Shown: positions 29,481 through 39,192 of the stretch, piece after piece
How the letters are laid out: every line of letters starts with the position of its first letter
Numbering within the stretch: the first letter of the stretch is position 1
NCBI GenBank assembly: GCA_946965045.2
Contig: OX337233.1
Location: 3,720,001-3,784,000 of the forward strand
Source of the DNA: Epithemia pelagica
Lineage: Eukaryota; Bacillariophyta; Bacillariophyceae; Surirellales; Surirellaceae
Length of the DNA stretch: 64,000 nucleotides
Direction: 5' to 3'
Program-made: the position numbers and the translations under genes
Notes under the pieces: generated by a model
The model's input: only the letters and a program-made list of their open reading frames with translations
Database searches by the model: none
What the model was told of the DNA's origin: nothing

Positions 29481-30179
29481 GAGAGGACGACAACGAGGTA
29501 GGAACCGTCGAGTTTCCTATCGTCTGGAACGCGGTTGTCCATGATTGGTCGCATCCTGGCCGTTTCCAAAAGCGGCCTCGTTCTTTGGCAATTGTGGTAC
29601 TTACAATTCTTGTGCTTGTTGTGGTTGGTACCAAAGGGGAGACTTGCAAAAGTCATCAGCCATTGAACCATGCTGCGCGCGCAACTCTGGAAGGATCCTT
29701 GTGACCCTATTGTGTTACGTACTGTTGCTGCTCTGCGTGATGCAGGTTTCAAAGTCCCAAAATGAAAGCAATGGCTGTTTTAGAAAGAACCTTCTGCTCC
29801 AGGGGCGAGCTCTTGACAATCTTGTGTGTTTGTGGTTCGGCAGACCTTTGTGGTTCGAACGACGAGACACATGCCAGTAGTGCGTGGCAAAAATTCCATG
29901 GTACGGTCCTCCTCGTTCCACGTGTGGGTTGTTGACGTCTCTCGTGTGGTTGTTATGGTTGCCGTCGTTCGGTCGCGACAAACGATCGACCTACAGACGG
30001 TTCGCCGCAGACACAGGTTTGGTGGGCGGTCTCACCGGTCACACCACATGCGATGACACTTTGTTCCATCACATTCAAAGAAAACCAAAGATTCCTATGC
30101 TCGGTTTGTTGGTTGTTGGCGGGGATCCAAAGGAGCGAGGGAAGAAGAGGCTTGTCGTCGTCGTCGTCGTCACAGAAAC

Positions 30180-33053
30180 ATGTCAGGTCAGGTTGCACAA
30201 GGAAGCATCATTACAAGAAAAAGAAGAAGAAGAAGAAGAAGAAGAAGAAGAAATGGCAGAACAAGACCTGGTTGCACACGCCATTCGACGACATCCTGGA
30301 ACTGTCTACTAGTCGTCTTTCTGATGGTCGTCCTGAGCCGGCCCACAACGACACTGGGAAAATTGGTCGAATCGTCGCAAGAAAAGGACAAGGACCGTAG
30401 TGCTGGAATGGAATCATCTTCTTCTTCTTCTTTTTTGTCTGCGGAGGAATCGTCCAATCCACCAACCGTGTCATCTTCATCATCGACTACCCAACGAAAA
30501 CGACCGGAACCAACCACACCCACATTGCCCAAAACTCCTCCTCCTTTTACGACAACAGAGACAACCAGTTCCTCCACAACATCAACATCCGCCGTTTCCT
30601 GTCCGTCCGACATGCCAGCCGGTGTTTGTCGAGCGCAACAAAACAGACACTCCTCCTCCTCCCCCAAAACAACCACAACCACAACAACGACACCCAAATC
30701 TGACCAGTCCTCCGCCGCAACAGGTTCCATGCAACCTCCCGACAAGAGACTGGGTAATAGCATCAAGAATGGTACTACAGTACCACAACAACATCATCAT
30801 CTCGACTGTGGCGTGTACATGGCACCGAGTACCTTGGGTCCGGCCTCCAATTTGGGCATGTACACGGCCCGGGAATTGCACGAGGGTGACGTCGTACCCT
30901 TTCCCGAACTGATTGTTCCCTTGCTGTTTCGCGAATGGAATCAACCCCCGAAAACGCATGCCGTCGATGGGAGTCGCGATGGCAAACTGTGGGATCGCTA
31001 CGTCTGGGAAGGCACCGTCTTTGACTTGCCGACCTACGACAATACCCAAACCACGAGCAGTCGGGCCGCCTTTGTGCCTGGTGTCGGATGTACCGTCAAT
31101 TCCATGTTGGCCCTGTCCAATATACATTCCACGCGCGGGCGATCGTATGATACGGAGGAGATTCCTTCTTCGTTGAGTAGTACGACCGCAAAGGACCATT
31201 TTGTGAGGCAATTGGCGGCCAGTGCGCAATCACCCTATCATGGTGCCGCAACGACCGTGTCCCGATCCACCTTGCCGGCGGGATCGGAATTATTGGCCCG
31301 CTATGGAGAATATTGGATTCCCCACATTCCCAACGTCCAAGTGACCTTGCAACCCGCCCTGGATCAAGCCGAAACCTTTTTGCAAAATGACTACGTTCCC
31401 TTTGTGTTTCGGGGGACGACCAGGACACGGTCGCCACACAACAACAACGACGACCACGACGACAACGACAAGAATTCACCACCACCACAATCCCAATTGA
31501 GTCCGGAATTGCAAGAGGCCTTGTGGAATTTTACCGTGTCCTTTCCCATTCGCAGTCCCGCCATGTCCAATTTACCACGGCTGGATTTGCATACCTGGAA
31601 GGATGTGGTGGAACGATATCAGTACCTGCAAACACGAAACACGACAAGGACAACCAAAGCAAGCAACCAACCATCATTAGTATCCTCCGACAAGGCCAAT
31701 GGTAGTACTCACGAGAACAAGAAACACAAGCACAACAACAAGAACGACATTGACATGGACGCCTTCTTGTCGTCCTTACAAGACGACGATGGTGTCGTGA
31801 CATCGTTTTTGCGGCAACAACAACTTCGACCCCTCTCCTGGTTGCAAGAGAATGGGTATTGTCAAGATCATTTGCGACCGGGTCCCAGTCTCATGGATCA
31901 TGCCGGGCAAGGGGCCTTTGCCACTCGGTTCTTACCCCAAGACACGATTGTCGCCTTTGCCCCCCTCGTCCATGTCGGCCTGCATGCCTCGTCGCTCTTT
32001 GCCATTGCGCATCAAGATGGGTCGTCCTTTTACGATTTGATTGTCAATTATTCCTTTGGACATGTCAATTCTACCGTTTTGTTGACACCCTACGGTGCCA
32101 TGGTCAATTATATCAATCACAATTCCCACTCCCCCAATGTCAAGGTCCAATGGCCCTCTTCTACCGACCACAACAAATTGCTGGCGCACCATCCCGAGTG
32201 GTTGCAGCAATCTCCGCAATTCTTACGGGATACCGTCCAATCCATTGGCTTGGCCTTGGAATACGTGGCCCTGCGAGATATTCAACCGGGCGAAGAAGTG
32301 GTCATGGATTATGGACCCGAATGGGAACAAGCATGGATGTATCATGTCCAACAAGCACACGAACAACAACAAGCACAAGCACAACAATCACCTCCACCCC
32401 CCAGGCCATTCCATTCGACGGCCGTTCACGTCATGGCCCAGGAACCGGTTCCCTTTGAGTATTTTCGAACCGTGTACGAATTGGCCAACCATCCCTATCC
32501 CTCCACCATGGCCACCTTGTGTGTCCCCTCCTTTACCCGATTGCCACAACAAGAATCACAACGACAACAACAGGCCCATCGACCCGTCTATACCTGGATT
32601 GATCCACCGCGTCCTCATGGACACTTGAAGAAAAACAACAAGAAGAATGAAAAAGACGACAAACCGGGTCGTCGTCCCAATGAATTTTGGTCGCCGCATC
32701 GCATGTTTTGCATTGTAACGGACCGCCAAGAAGTTTGGGTGGACGTGGAGGAGGATGTGGATGACGCCAATTCCACCACCACCACAACAACAACGACACC
32801 ACCACAAAAACAACAACAACAACGACTGTCCTATCGGTATACGGTCGATCTCAAATGGGAACCGTCTCGGACTCTTCGGGCCACAGCCTCGCTTCCACCG
32901 ACGGTAGAATGGGTGCGCATTCGCAACGTGCCACCCCATGGGGTTGGCTTGTACGATTTGGCCTTGACTCAAGCCTGGCAACAACCCACCGCCTTTCGAC
33001 ATTCCATGGGATTGCCCAATGATATCATGCCCACGGCGTGGATCAACCAATAA
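30180..33053 (+). CDS. SET-domain protein with N-terminal membrane anchor
   Basis: A 957-residue predicted lysine methyltransferase-like protein. A GAA/AAG repeat encodes a KR10-type basic run (about residues 14-24), followed by one hydrophobic helix (WNCLLVVFLMVVLS, about 41-54), suggesting a type II anchor or signal-anchor. A Ser/Thr/Pro-rich linker runs to about 190. The C-terminal half has SET signatures: GAFATRFLPQDTIVAFAPLV, YGAMVNYINHNSHSPNVKVQ (the N-H motif) and IQPGEEVVMDYGPEWEQAW. The earlier half has a parallel order: SNLGMYTARELHEGDVVPFP, CTVNSMLALSNIHS and LPAGSELLARYGEYWI. The NH motif is not preserved there, so it looks like a degenerate SET copy. The substrate is unknown. The start is the only ATG before the membrane segment. 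A hairpin lies just after the stop. Confidence 0.78.
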   Translation: MSGQVAQGSIITRKRRRRRRRRRRNGRTRPGCTRHSTTSWNCLLVVFLMVVLSRPTTTLGKLVESSQEKDKDRSAGMESSSSSSFLSAEESSNPPTVSSSSSTTQRKRPEPTTPTLPKTPPPFTTTETTSSSTTSTSAVSCPSDMPAGVCRAQQNRHSSSSPKTTTTTTTTPKSDQSSAATGSMQPPDKRLGNSIKNGTTVPQQHHHLDCGVYMAPSTLGPASNLGMYTARELHEGDVVPFPELIVPLLFREWNQPPKTHAVDGSRDGKLWDRYVWEGTVFDLPTYDNTQTTSSRAAFVPGVGCTVNSMLALSNIHSTRGRSYDTEEIPSSLSSTTAKDHFVRQLAASAQSPYHGAATTVSRSTLPAGSELLARYGEYWIPHIPNVQVTLQPALDQAETFLQNDYVPFVFRGTTRTRSPHNNNDDHDDNDKNSPPPQSQLSPELQEALWNFTVSFPIRSPAMSNLPRLDLHTWKDVVERYQYLQTRNTTRTTKASNQPSLVSSDKANGSTHENKKHKHNNKNDIDMDAFLSSLQDDDGVVTSFLRQQQLRPLSWLQENGYCQDHLRPGPSLMDHAGQGAFATRFLPQDTIVAFAPLVHVGLHASSLFAIAHQDGSSFYDLIVNYSFGHVNSTVLLTPYGAMVNYINHNSHSPNVKVQWPSSTDHNKLLAHHPEWLQQSPQFLRDTVQSIGLALEYVALRDIQPGEEVVMDYGPEWEQAWMYHVQQAHEQQQAQAQQSPPPPRPFHSTAVHVMAQEPVPFEYFRTVYELANHPYPSTMATLCVPSFTRLPQQESQRQQQAHRPVYTWIDPPRPHGHLKKNNKKNEKDDKPGRRPNEFWSPHRMFCIVTDRQEVWVDVEEDVDDANSTTTTTTTTPPQKQQQQRLSYRYTVDLKWEPSRTLRATASLPPTVEWVRIRNVPPHGVGLYDLALTQAWQQPTAFRHSMGLPNDIMPTAWINQ

Positions 33054-33128
33054 TGATTGCGCAATAACAAATCCTACGAATCCTACTCATCCGGATCGCT
33101 GTGGAAGGAACCCACGCACACTTGTAGA

Positions 33129-33159
33129 CTTTTTTCTTGTGATTCGACCAAGAAAAAAG
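33129..33159 (+). other. Small 3' hairpin after the SET gene
   Basis: CTTTTTTCTTG (33129-33139) and CAAGAAAAAAG (33149-33159) pair perfectly around a 9-base loop, about 80 bp after the stop codon. It may be a 3'-UTR structure; the T/A-rich arms make chance plausible. Confidence 0.4.
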
Positions 33160-33363
33160 CAGTGATTTGAGAAGCGCCCACAGTGTAGTTCTACAGGACA
33201 CACCGAAACCTCTAGAATACACGTTACGATAATACTATTTAGCAATTATAGGACAGGGACTCTTGTTCCTCCTGAATTCCGCTTGCCAATGGGGGTCTAC
33301 CGAATAATAGAACACATGGATGGATTCATAGATTGCTTGTTGTGGTTGTGGTTCTGTTTCTCG

Positions 33364-34488
33364 TTACGCAGAGCCATTGGAAAATTTTTGCACGCGAGTC
33401 CACAACTTTTTGAGGGGATTGCGACGAGGTGCTTTGCCATCCTTGTGGGTCGTCTTGCTGTCGTTGTGGTTGGTTGGATCGTCGTCGTTGTCGTTGGTGG
33501 TGGACAGGGACGCAAGTGTCTGCGGTGCATGGGCCGAAATGGTGGTTTCGCCTTGTTCCAAATACAAAATTTTGCCATTGCGAACGCGGCAAGTATAGTG
33601 AATGGTCAAGGTTTTGCCGGCATAGTCGGATTGGGTGACAAAGGTAAAGGCCGAATTATCGGACGACGTATCATCGTCCTTGTCGTCATTGTTAGTTGTG
33701 GGTGCATTGGACGAGACGGCTGCTGGTTCGTCTCCTTTGGAAGGTGGTGCCAGTGGTTCCGATGGAGATGTTGCTGCTTCTTCTTCCTCCTGGACTGGAT
33801 TCAAGGACTCGGTGGTTGCCACAATGGTGGTGGGCGGTGGTGGTTGGTCCTTGTTGTCCTCCTCCTTCTTCTTTGTGTCTGGTTGTTCCGACTGATTGTT
33901 GTTGAGTTCGGTCATTTGGGTAATTTGAATGCCATGATGCAGTGTAAGGTAGGGTCGATAAAAATCAAAGTACAATTCATCGGCCGACGCGTAGGCTTGT
34001 CGTTGGTCGTCCTTGGTGGTCGTATTTGGAGTGGAATTTGTTGTTTGCGATGTTGTCATGACCGACACGCTGGTACCGTAGGGATAGACCAAGGCCGTGG
34101 CCTGTTTGTCAAAGGCTTGTTGAAAGGCATGATAAAAGGCATCGTGTTCTTGCGTACTGCTCGTCGTGGATGGAGTCGTCTTGTCCTTGTCCTTGGTGTG
34201 GCGTTTGCCACTTGGACTGTCGTTTTTAGTATTGCTATCGGTAACCGCCGCGGCTTGTTGCAATTGATAAAAATGGGCCAAGTGATGCATGGCTTGTTGG
34301 ACCTTGGGCGTGGCCGCGACCAAACTCTGGAGGGGATATTGACTGCCATTCCACCCCGACACGGTCGTAAATTCACTCGATTCATCTTCAATCCAGGCCG
34401 AACTACTATTGTACAGCGATTCCGAAAATATGGGTTTGTGGCCCTGTTGTTGTTTGGTTCGAGAGGACGACGAGGTGGAGGACGACAT
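33364..34488 (-). CDS. Hypothetical protein, low-complexity central region
   Basis: A 374-residue intact frame, not recognised. The N-terminal third looks folded: FSESLYNSSSAWIEDESSEF, then VQQAMHHLAHFYQLQQ and EHDAFYHAFQQAFDKQATAL, then ASADELYFDFYRPYLTLHHG. An Asp/Glu/Pro/Thr-rich stretch follows (about 185-285), then FTFVTQSDYAGKTLTIHYTC…GKILYLEQGETTI and a basic tail. Aromatic-rich helices and the absence of a signal peptide suggest a soluble protein. The 3' LTR of copia element 2 begins only 104 bp upstream of the ATG, so its promoter has probably been separated from the gene or replaced. Confidence 0.6.
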   Translation of the reverse strand: MSSSTSSSSRTKQQQGHKPIFSESLYNSSSAWIEDESSEFTTVSGWNGSQYPLQSLVAATPKVQQAMHHLAHFYQLQQAAAVTDSNTKNDSPSGKRHTKDKDKTTPSTTSSTQEHDAFYHAFQQAFDKQATALVYPYGTSVSVMTTSQTTNSTPNTTTKDDQRQAYASADELYFDFYRPYLTLHHGIQITQMTELNNNQSEQPDTKKKEEDNKDQPPPPTTIVATTESLNPVQEEEEAATSPSEPLAPPSKGDEPAAVSSNAPTTNNDDKDDDTSSDNSAFTFVTQSDYAGKTLTIHYTCRVRNGKILYLEQGETTISAHAPQTLASLSTTNDNDDDPTNHNDSKTTHKDGKAPRRNPLKKLWTRVQKFSNGSA

Positions 34489-34592
34489 GGAGCAGGAGGA
34501 TATTCTATGGAGAGGTGCGAATGAATTGGAGTGTTGTGGGCTTGAGGAAATTTCTTGTGTTGTGGGACGGATCGTCGTCTGGATGGTGAATG

Positions 34593-34832
34593 TGAATAAA
34601 AACTGACGGCCAGACGCAATATACGGCTTGCAACAATCAAACTATCAGAAATTATGATGACTAAACTAGGGGTGCCCTTTGGGGGCAAATCGCTCACGTA
34701 GGGGCCAAATAGCGACCACGGTACCCACTAGCGAACACATAGCTAGGGGCCGGGCGATGCCAGGCGGTGCGTAGCGAGGCATGGCGAGGCCCTTCGTAGG
34801 TTACAAAGGGGGCGCCCGTGATTATTTATTCA
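34593..34832 (-). repeat. 3' LTR of element 2 (240 bp)
   Basis: Matches 41662-41901 over its full length by eye. It is bounded by AATG outside and the polypurine-like GTCCCCGC (plus-strand view) inside. Confidence 0.96.
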
Positions 34833-34953
34833 GTCCCCGCGAACAAAATCGGGGTGGGCAACTTCGTTTAGTTCGTCATGTCAGCAGAGGCCGGTCCAGT
34901 ACGTCGGACTATTCTTCAAAAGGGGCGATCCCATTTTGGATCTAAAAGGGGTG

Positions 34954-37900
34954 CTACCACATGATACGTTGGGCCAGGAATCGCAATCGAGGTCCAGGTA
35001 GCAGTTTAGTTAGGATATCGGCAAGATTCGTTTCGCCTTCTTCCCATGCAATGCGCACAAGTCCAGCAGCTTGCGCTTCACGAGTCCGATGATAAGCAAT
35101 TGCGTTGTGCTTCTTTTTTAGGACTGATTCCGGCTGAGTCGAGTTCTTAAACACAGATTCATTGTCGCAGAACACATTCGTCTCTCCATCCAACGGGATA
35201 CCCATCATTCGCAACTTATAACGAAATGCTTCAATCATTTCAATGGCAGTCTTCATCGCCACGAACTCACTGCCAAATGTAGACGTCTCAACAGTGTTTT
35301 GTCGTTTTGAATACCACATGATCGGTGCTCGTTGCATGAACAGTAGGACTCCTGTTTGAGAGCGCCGTGTGACACGACATCCAGCATGATCAGCATCGAC
35401 AAAGCAAGTCGTGGTGACAGCGTTTCCACGCGGTGCTGGTGCGTTTGGCGGAATCGGCTCGGCAGCATCAGGATAATACTCAGACCAATCCGGTCTAGTA
35501 AAACGTGACTCGTCAAAGTCAGGGGTTGTGTCGTCGAACACAATGGCGGATTTATCGTACTTCTTCAGATACGCGAAGATGTGCAACGTTTGCTCGAGAT
35601 GTCCTTCTCGTGGATTCGCCATAAAACGGGACATATGGGAGACTGCGGTTGTAATGTCGATACGGCCGAGTTCAACAATCCAACGGAGGATACCGATCAG
35701 TCCTTGGTAATAGTTCGCACGTCTTGCGTCGAGTTCAGGAGTCGCATCCAATTCCGGGCGATATCCATCGGCGATCGGCGTCGTCACTTTTGACTTCAGC
35801 TTTTCTCCGGATTTCTCCAGTTCCGTTTCGACTTCGGCAAGAGCACGCTTACAATACTTGTCAGCGGACATGGCCCAACGATCACGGTTCGACGGATCTT
35901 GCGTGTCGGGTATGGTATAACGCCGTATTTCGGATCCCAAGTATTCGTCTGGTGGTTTGATACTGTCAGGCTTGATTGTATAGCGCCTCTGCAGGTCCTG
36001 CATCACGGTTTTGGGATCATGACTTACAATCAGCAGATCATCAATATAGACCAAAACATACTCGTAATACTGGAACCCATCAGATGGTCGAGTGTTCGCT
36101 CGAATCCATACATCTGGATCAGCTTGACACATCTTAAATCCCATGTCGCGGAGCGTTGCGGCGATGTGATCACGCCACCTTGCGGCAGAACTTTTGAGAC
36201 CATATAATGCGCGCACTATCAGTGCAGGTTGTCCAACCTTATCTGGTCCAAATTCGAGTCCCGCGGTGGTATAGGTCTTCTCTTTAGTCGGTGCGTTAAG
36301 ATATGCATTTTGCACGTCCCCGACGAGAACATCAAGACCATTTAGTGCAGCGATAGTAAAAGCAATGCGTACGCTATCGCGTGATACCACACTAGAATAG
36401 GTCGATTCTTTGGGTGGATCAGTTTTGTGGCCTCCGGCCACTAACCGTGCTTTTCGTCGCAGGTCTGATTTGATGTCAAAAACCATATGACAGGGAATAT
36501 GCTTGTATCCAGAAGGCACTTCGCCATCAGCTGGAAATTCGAAAGCAATGCCAACGTTCTTCATTTCTTTCTCAATAGCCTTACGCCAGAAATCAGTCCC
36601 CGTTCGGCGGTCAATCGCCAGGGCTTCTTCCACAGAGTGGGGCAACTCAATGCCATACTTGTGCGTTCGCTTCCAATAACGTGACTTTACCTTTTTGATA
36701 ATGCGGTCTCGTTTGCGAAGTGCACGTGGCACCCACCATGCGAAAGCAGGCTCTTTTGCGATGCCAGTGGATACTGCGTATTCGGCGGCTTCAATCATAT
36801 TTCCATTCTTGACGTCTTTGAGCGGCAGCCAAACAGTCGATTGATCGGACAGTTCACATTGCAATTCCCAGCCTTTCGTTGTGTGGTGTGATGTGCCGTC
36901 AAGGAACGATGCGTCTGTTCTCTTAACTGCGGTCTCATCACTACGGTGACCCACAATGGCTTTCAATGTGTTGAACGCATTGCCCTCCGGGTCAACTTGC
37001 GAATACAGATTCTCTGCGATCATATTGGTTGCATACGACTCGACCGATCCATCCGGAAACTGTACATCGTAGTACCGGGTATCAAGGATTGGGTTTGCGT
37101 CGCGCTCACCAATAGGTCGCCCATGAGCATCTTTCGTGCGTCCAATGATTTTCGCTCGAGCGCTTTCACCTCCTCGCGGCAGCATGACTTCAGCGGTGAG
37201 ATATTCGTCTAGTTCCTCCGGCGTGTACGCGTCGGATTCCAGGGCTTCGGCCTCTGGGAACAAGGGTTCTAGAAGTTCACCTTCGTCAAAGAGGTCTGGG
37301 GGTGGATCGCTCCCAGTTGTGCCATCAGATGGCGGCTCTTTCATTTGCGTTTGAATAGCGGCATCATAGTCCAACAACTGCTGATGAATCGTCGGATTCT
37401 TCAGGTCGTCTTCCGGAATGGCCCACACATCTTTCCGTGTGACATGATTGCCTTCTTGCGTTAGGATTTCATAGGCCATATCATCGGTGCAATCATCGGC
37501 TAAACCCAACCATCGGCCAATCAGTCTTTTTTCGAAGGGAAACTGTGCCATGGGCATGCGATAATACACCGGCTGATAGAATTGGAACATGGCTAATGGA
37601 GAGATGTCTGGCGTTGAGCCAATTACATGCTCGAACGGTGTACGTCCTTCTAATTCAGGGATATCGGATGCCGTGAGTTGTCGTACGTGTGAGCACCATT
37701 TAAGAGCATAGCTCCATAAACGTCGTGGTGCACCGGTCGTCCTCATAATCTTGACAACTCCCTTCTTTAGTTCACGAATGCTCGCTTCGGCGGCGTTCTG
37801 CCATGGACTATAAGGAACCGTTTTCTCCATCTTTATGCGGTACTCGTTGCATATTTCACGGGACTTCCCTAGGAACAATTCTCGGGCACCATCAGATACC

Positions 37901-39189
37901 ATTGTTTGGGGGATCCCTACATTATGAATCAGAGACATCAATCCTTCAGGATGTTGCTTTTTCGACTTCCAGGGATAAACGTGGTCGAATCCTTTGCCGT
38001 CTGTAAAGATCGAGGCGCCCGTGTCCCCGTTCAGTGAAACTTCCTTGGCAAACATCTCGTCCGAGAACCAACGGCCTTTCACATTGGGGAATTTGAGCCA
38101 CGGTGCCTTCTTACGGACCTTACGCTCAGATGGGATTAATACGTTTCGTACTCCAGCCTGCGTCGTCACTTTAAGCGTATTCTTCGCTTTGGGTAAACCA
38201 ATGCCCCAACGTTGTGACAGTACGGCTGCATCAAGTACTCCCTTTCCAGCAGGATCGGCTGGGGAAGACTCGTTAGCAGTCTTGATCATGTACAGCCGAC
38301 GTTCACGTTTGTCCTCCGGGACTACATCAGGCTCCTCCTTCTCTGGATGAACAGTGACCGTCGCTATTAAGCGTTCGTATAGGTCGTCGCCTTGTGCGTC
38401 GGCGTCCAGATCGGGTGATGGATTGGCAAAAGCATGCTGGTACGTTCGCACTGCTTTGATGAGTCGTGGAATGGAGGATGCGGCAATCGAATTCGGATCG
38501 CCATTGCGAACGACAGTAGCGGCAGCTACACCCAGTTTCTCCTCCGCGTCCGCAAAGGCGGTAGAACGAGGTTGCCATGGGCTATCGGCAGTTAGCACAA
38601 CTTGTGGCAAGTGTTCCAGCTCGTCAGAAGTGGGTTTGCGAGTGGCGAAACCACTTATCACACCAGCCATGGTGAGCGGGATGGTGAGATCGGCATCCGG
38701 TACGTGGATACTATGCGTGCTGTGCGGGTCAAACTGTTTAGGTACGTCGTTGACAACGATGCCATGGGCACGCATCTGGTTGGGACAGAGTAACGAACTG
38801 CCCATACGGTCCCCTAAAAACAATGCTTGGTGGATGACAAGCAAGTAAGACTGGTTTTCGCTGTCAGTCCAGACAGTAGCAACAGTCGCAATAGGGACAT
38901 TGGTCAGCGGGTTATATTCCTCCGCGAACGGATGCACACTGATATAGCGGTGGGCTTCGGAGAGCATTACGAAGTCTCTTCCCACGGCACAGGTGTCCGC
39001 ATGTGAGTCCAACTCACAGGTGAGCTCAATGGTCTCAACACCATATTCGTCGGTGTTCATAGCACATAGACGATGTGCGAAACGTTTAGAATAACTATAA
39101 TGGGTGCCTACGTGTGCATTCGATTGAACAATAAGATTCGTTTTATCAATTTTTACTGCTTCGGCAGCGGATACACAGGGCACACTCCA
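34954..39189 (-). CDS. pol: Element 2 Pol: protease, integrase, reverse transcriptase, RNase H
   Basis: An uninterrupted frame of about 1410 codons directly after the gag TGA; no ATG occurs until MNTDEYGVE, so it probably needs readthrough. The protease has CELDSHADTCAVG, the diatom copia variant of the D-S/T-G site. Integrase catalytic residues lie in FTDGKGFDHVYPWKSK, MVSDGARELF and WQNAAEASIRELKK. Reverse transcriptase: VAGGHKTDPP, LVGDVQNAYLNAP, RALYGLKSSAARW and the active site LVYIDDLLIVSHD. RNase H: CFVDADHAGCRVTRRSQTG, VETSTFGSEFVAM and VFCDNESVFKNS, ending ETNLADILTKLLPG. It is more distant from element 1 than expected for one family, so these are two separate copia lineages. Confidence 0.94.
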   Translation of the reverse strand, partial: WSVPCVSAAEAVKIDKTNLIVQSNAHVGTHYSYSKRFAHRLCAMNTDEYGVETIELTCELDSHADTCAVGRDFVMLSEAHRYISVHPFAEEYNPLTNVPIATVATVWTDSENQSYLLVIHQALFLGDRMGSSLLCPNQMRAHGIVVNDVPKQFDPHSTHSIHVPDADLTIPLTMAGVISGFATRKPTSDELEHLPQVVLTADSPWQPRSTAFADAEEKLGVAAATVVRNGDPNSIAASSIPRLIKAVRTYQHAFANPSPDLDADAQGDDLYERLIATVTVHPEKEEPDVVPEDKRERRLYMIKTANESSPADPAGKGVLDAAVLSQRWGIGLPKAKNTLKVTTQAGVRNVLIPSERKVRKKAPWLKFPNVKGRWFSDEMFAKEVSLNGDTGASIFTDGKGFDHVYPWKSKKQHPEGLMSLIHNVGIPQTMVSDGARELFLGKSREICNEYRIKMEKTVPYSPWQNAAEASIRELKKGVVKIMRTTGAPRRLWSYALKWCSHVRQLTASDIPELEGRTPFEHVIGSTPDISPLAMFQFYQPVYYRMPMAQFPFEKRLIGRWLGLADDCTDDMAYEILTQEGNHVTRKDVWAIPEDDLKNPTIHQQLLDYDAAIQTQMKEPPSDGTTGSDPPPDLFDEGELLEPLFPEAEALESDAYTPEELDEYLTAEVMLPRGGESARAKIIGRTKDAHGRPIGERDANPILDTRYYDVQFPDGSVESYATNMIAENLYSQVDPEGNAFNTLKAIVGHRSDETAVKRTDASFLDGTSHHTTKGWELQCELSDQSTVWLPLKDVKNGNMIEAAEYAVSTGIAKEPAFAWWVPRALRKRDRIIKKVKSRYWKRTHKYGIELPHSVEEALAIDRRTGTDFWRKAIEKEMKNVGIAFEFPADGEVPSGYKHIPCHMVFDIKSDLRRKARLVAGGHKTDPPKESTYSSVVSRDSVRIAFTIAALNGLDVLVGDVQNAYLNAPTKEKTYTTAGLEFGPDKVGQPALIVRALYGLKSSAARWRDHIAATLRDMGFKMCQADPDVWIRANTRPSDGFQYYEYVLVYIDDLLIVSHDPKTVMQDLQRRYTIKPDSIKPPDEYLGSEIRRYTIPDTQDPSNRDRWAMSADKYCKRALAEVETELEKSGEKLKSKVTTPIADGYRPELDATPELDARRANYYQGLIGILRWIVELGRIDITTAVSHMSRFMANPREGHLEQTLHIFAYLKKYDKSAIVFDDTTPDFDESRFTRPDWSEYYPDAAEPIPPNAPAPRGNAVTTTCFVDADHAGCRVTRRSQTGVLLFMQRAPIMWYSKRQNTVETSTFGSEFVAMKTAIEMIEAFRYKLRMMGIPLDGETNVFCDNESVFKNSTQPESVLKKKHNAIAYHRTREAQAAGLVRIAWEEGETNLADILTKLLPGPRLRFLAQRIMW

Positions 39190-39192
39190 TCA
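39190..39192 (-). promoter_or_regulatory. In-frame TGA between gag and pol, candidate readthrough site
   Basis: In element sense the context is TCC TCC TGA TGG AGT. Gag and Pol are in the same frame on both sides with no other stop and no nearby ATG for Pol. Stop-codon readthrough is the simplest way to make Gag-Pol; a point mutation of a fused gag-pol is the alternative. Confidence 0.6.

Noticed and set aside
33283-34524. 413-codon plus-strand frame
   Set aside because: Longer than the minus-strand frame, but its Gly/Val/Cys-rich composition is typical of antisense to Asp/Thr/Pro codons; the minus frame has folded-looking segments.
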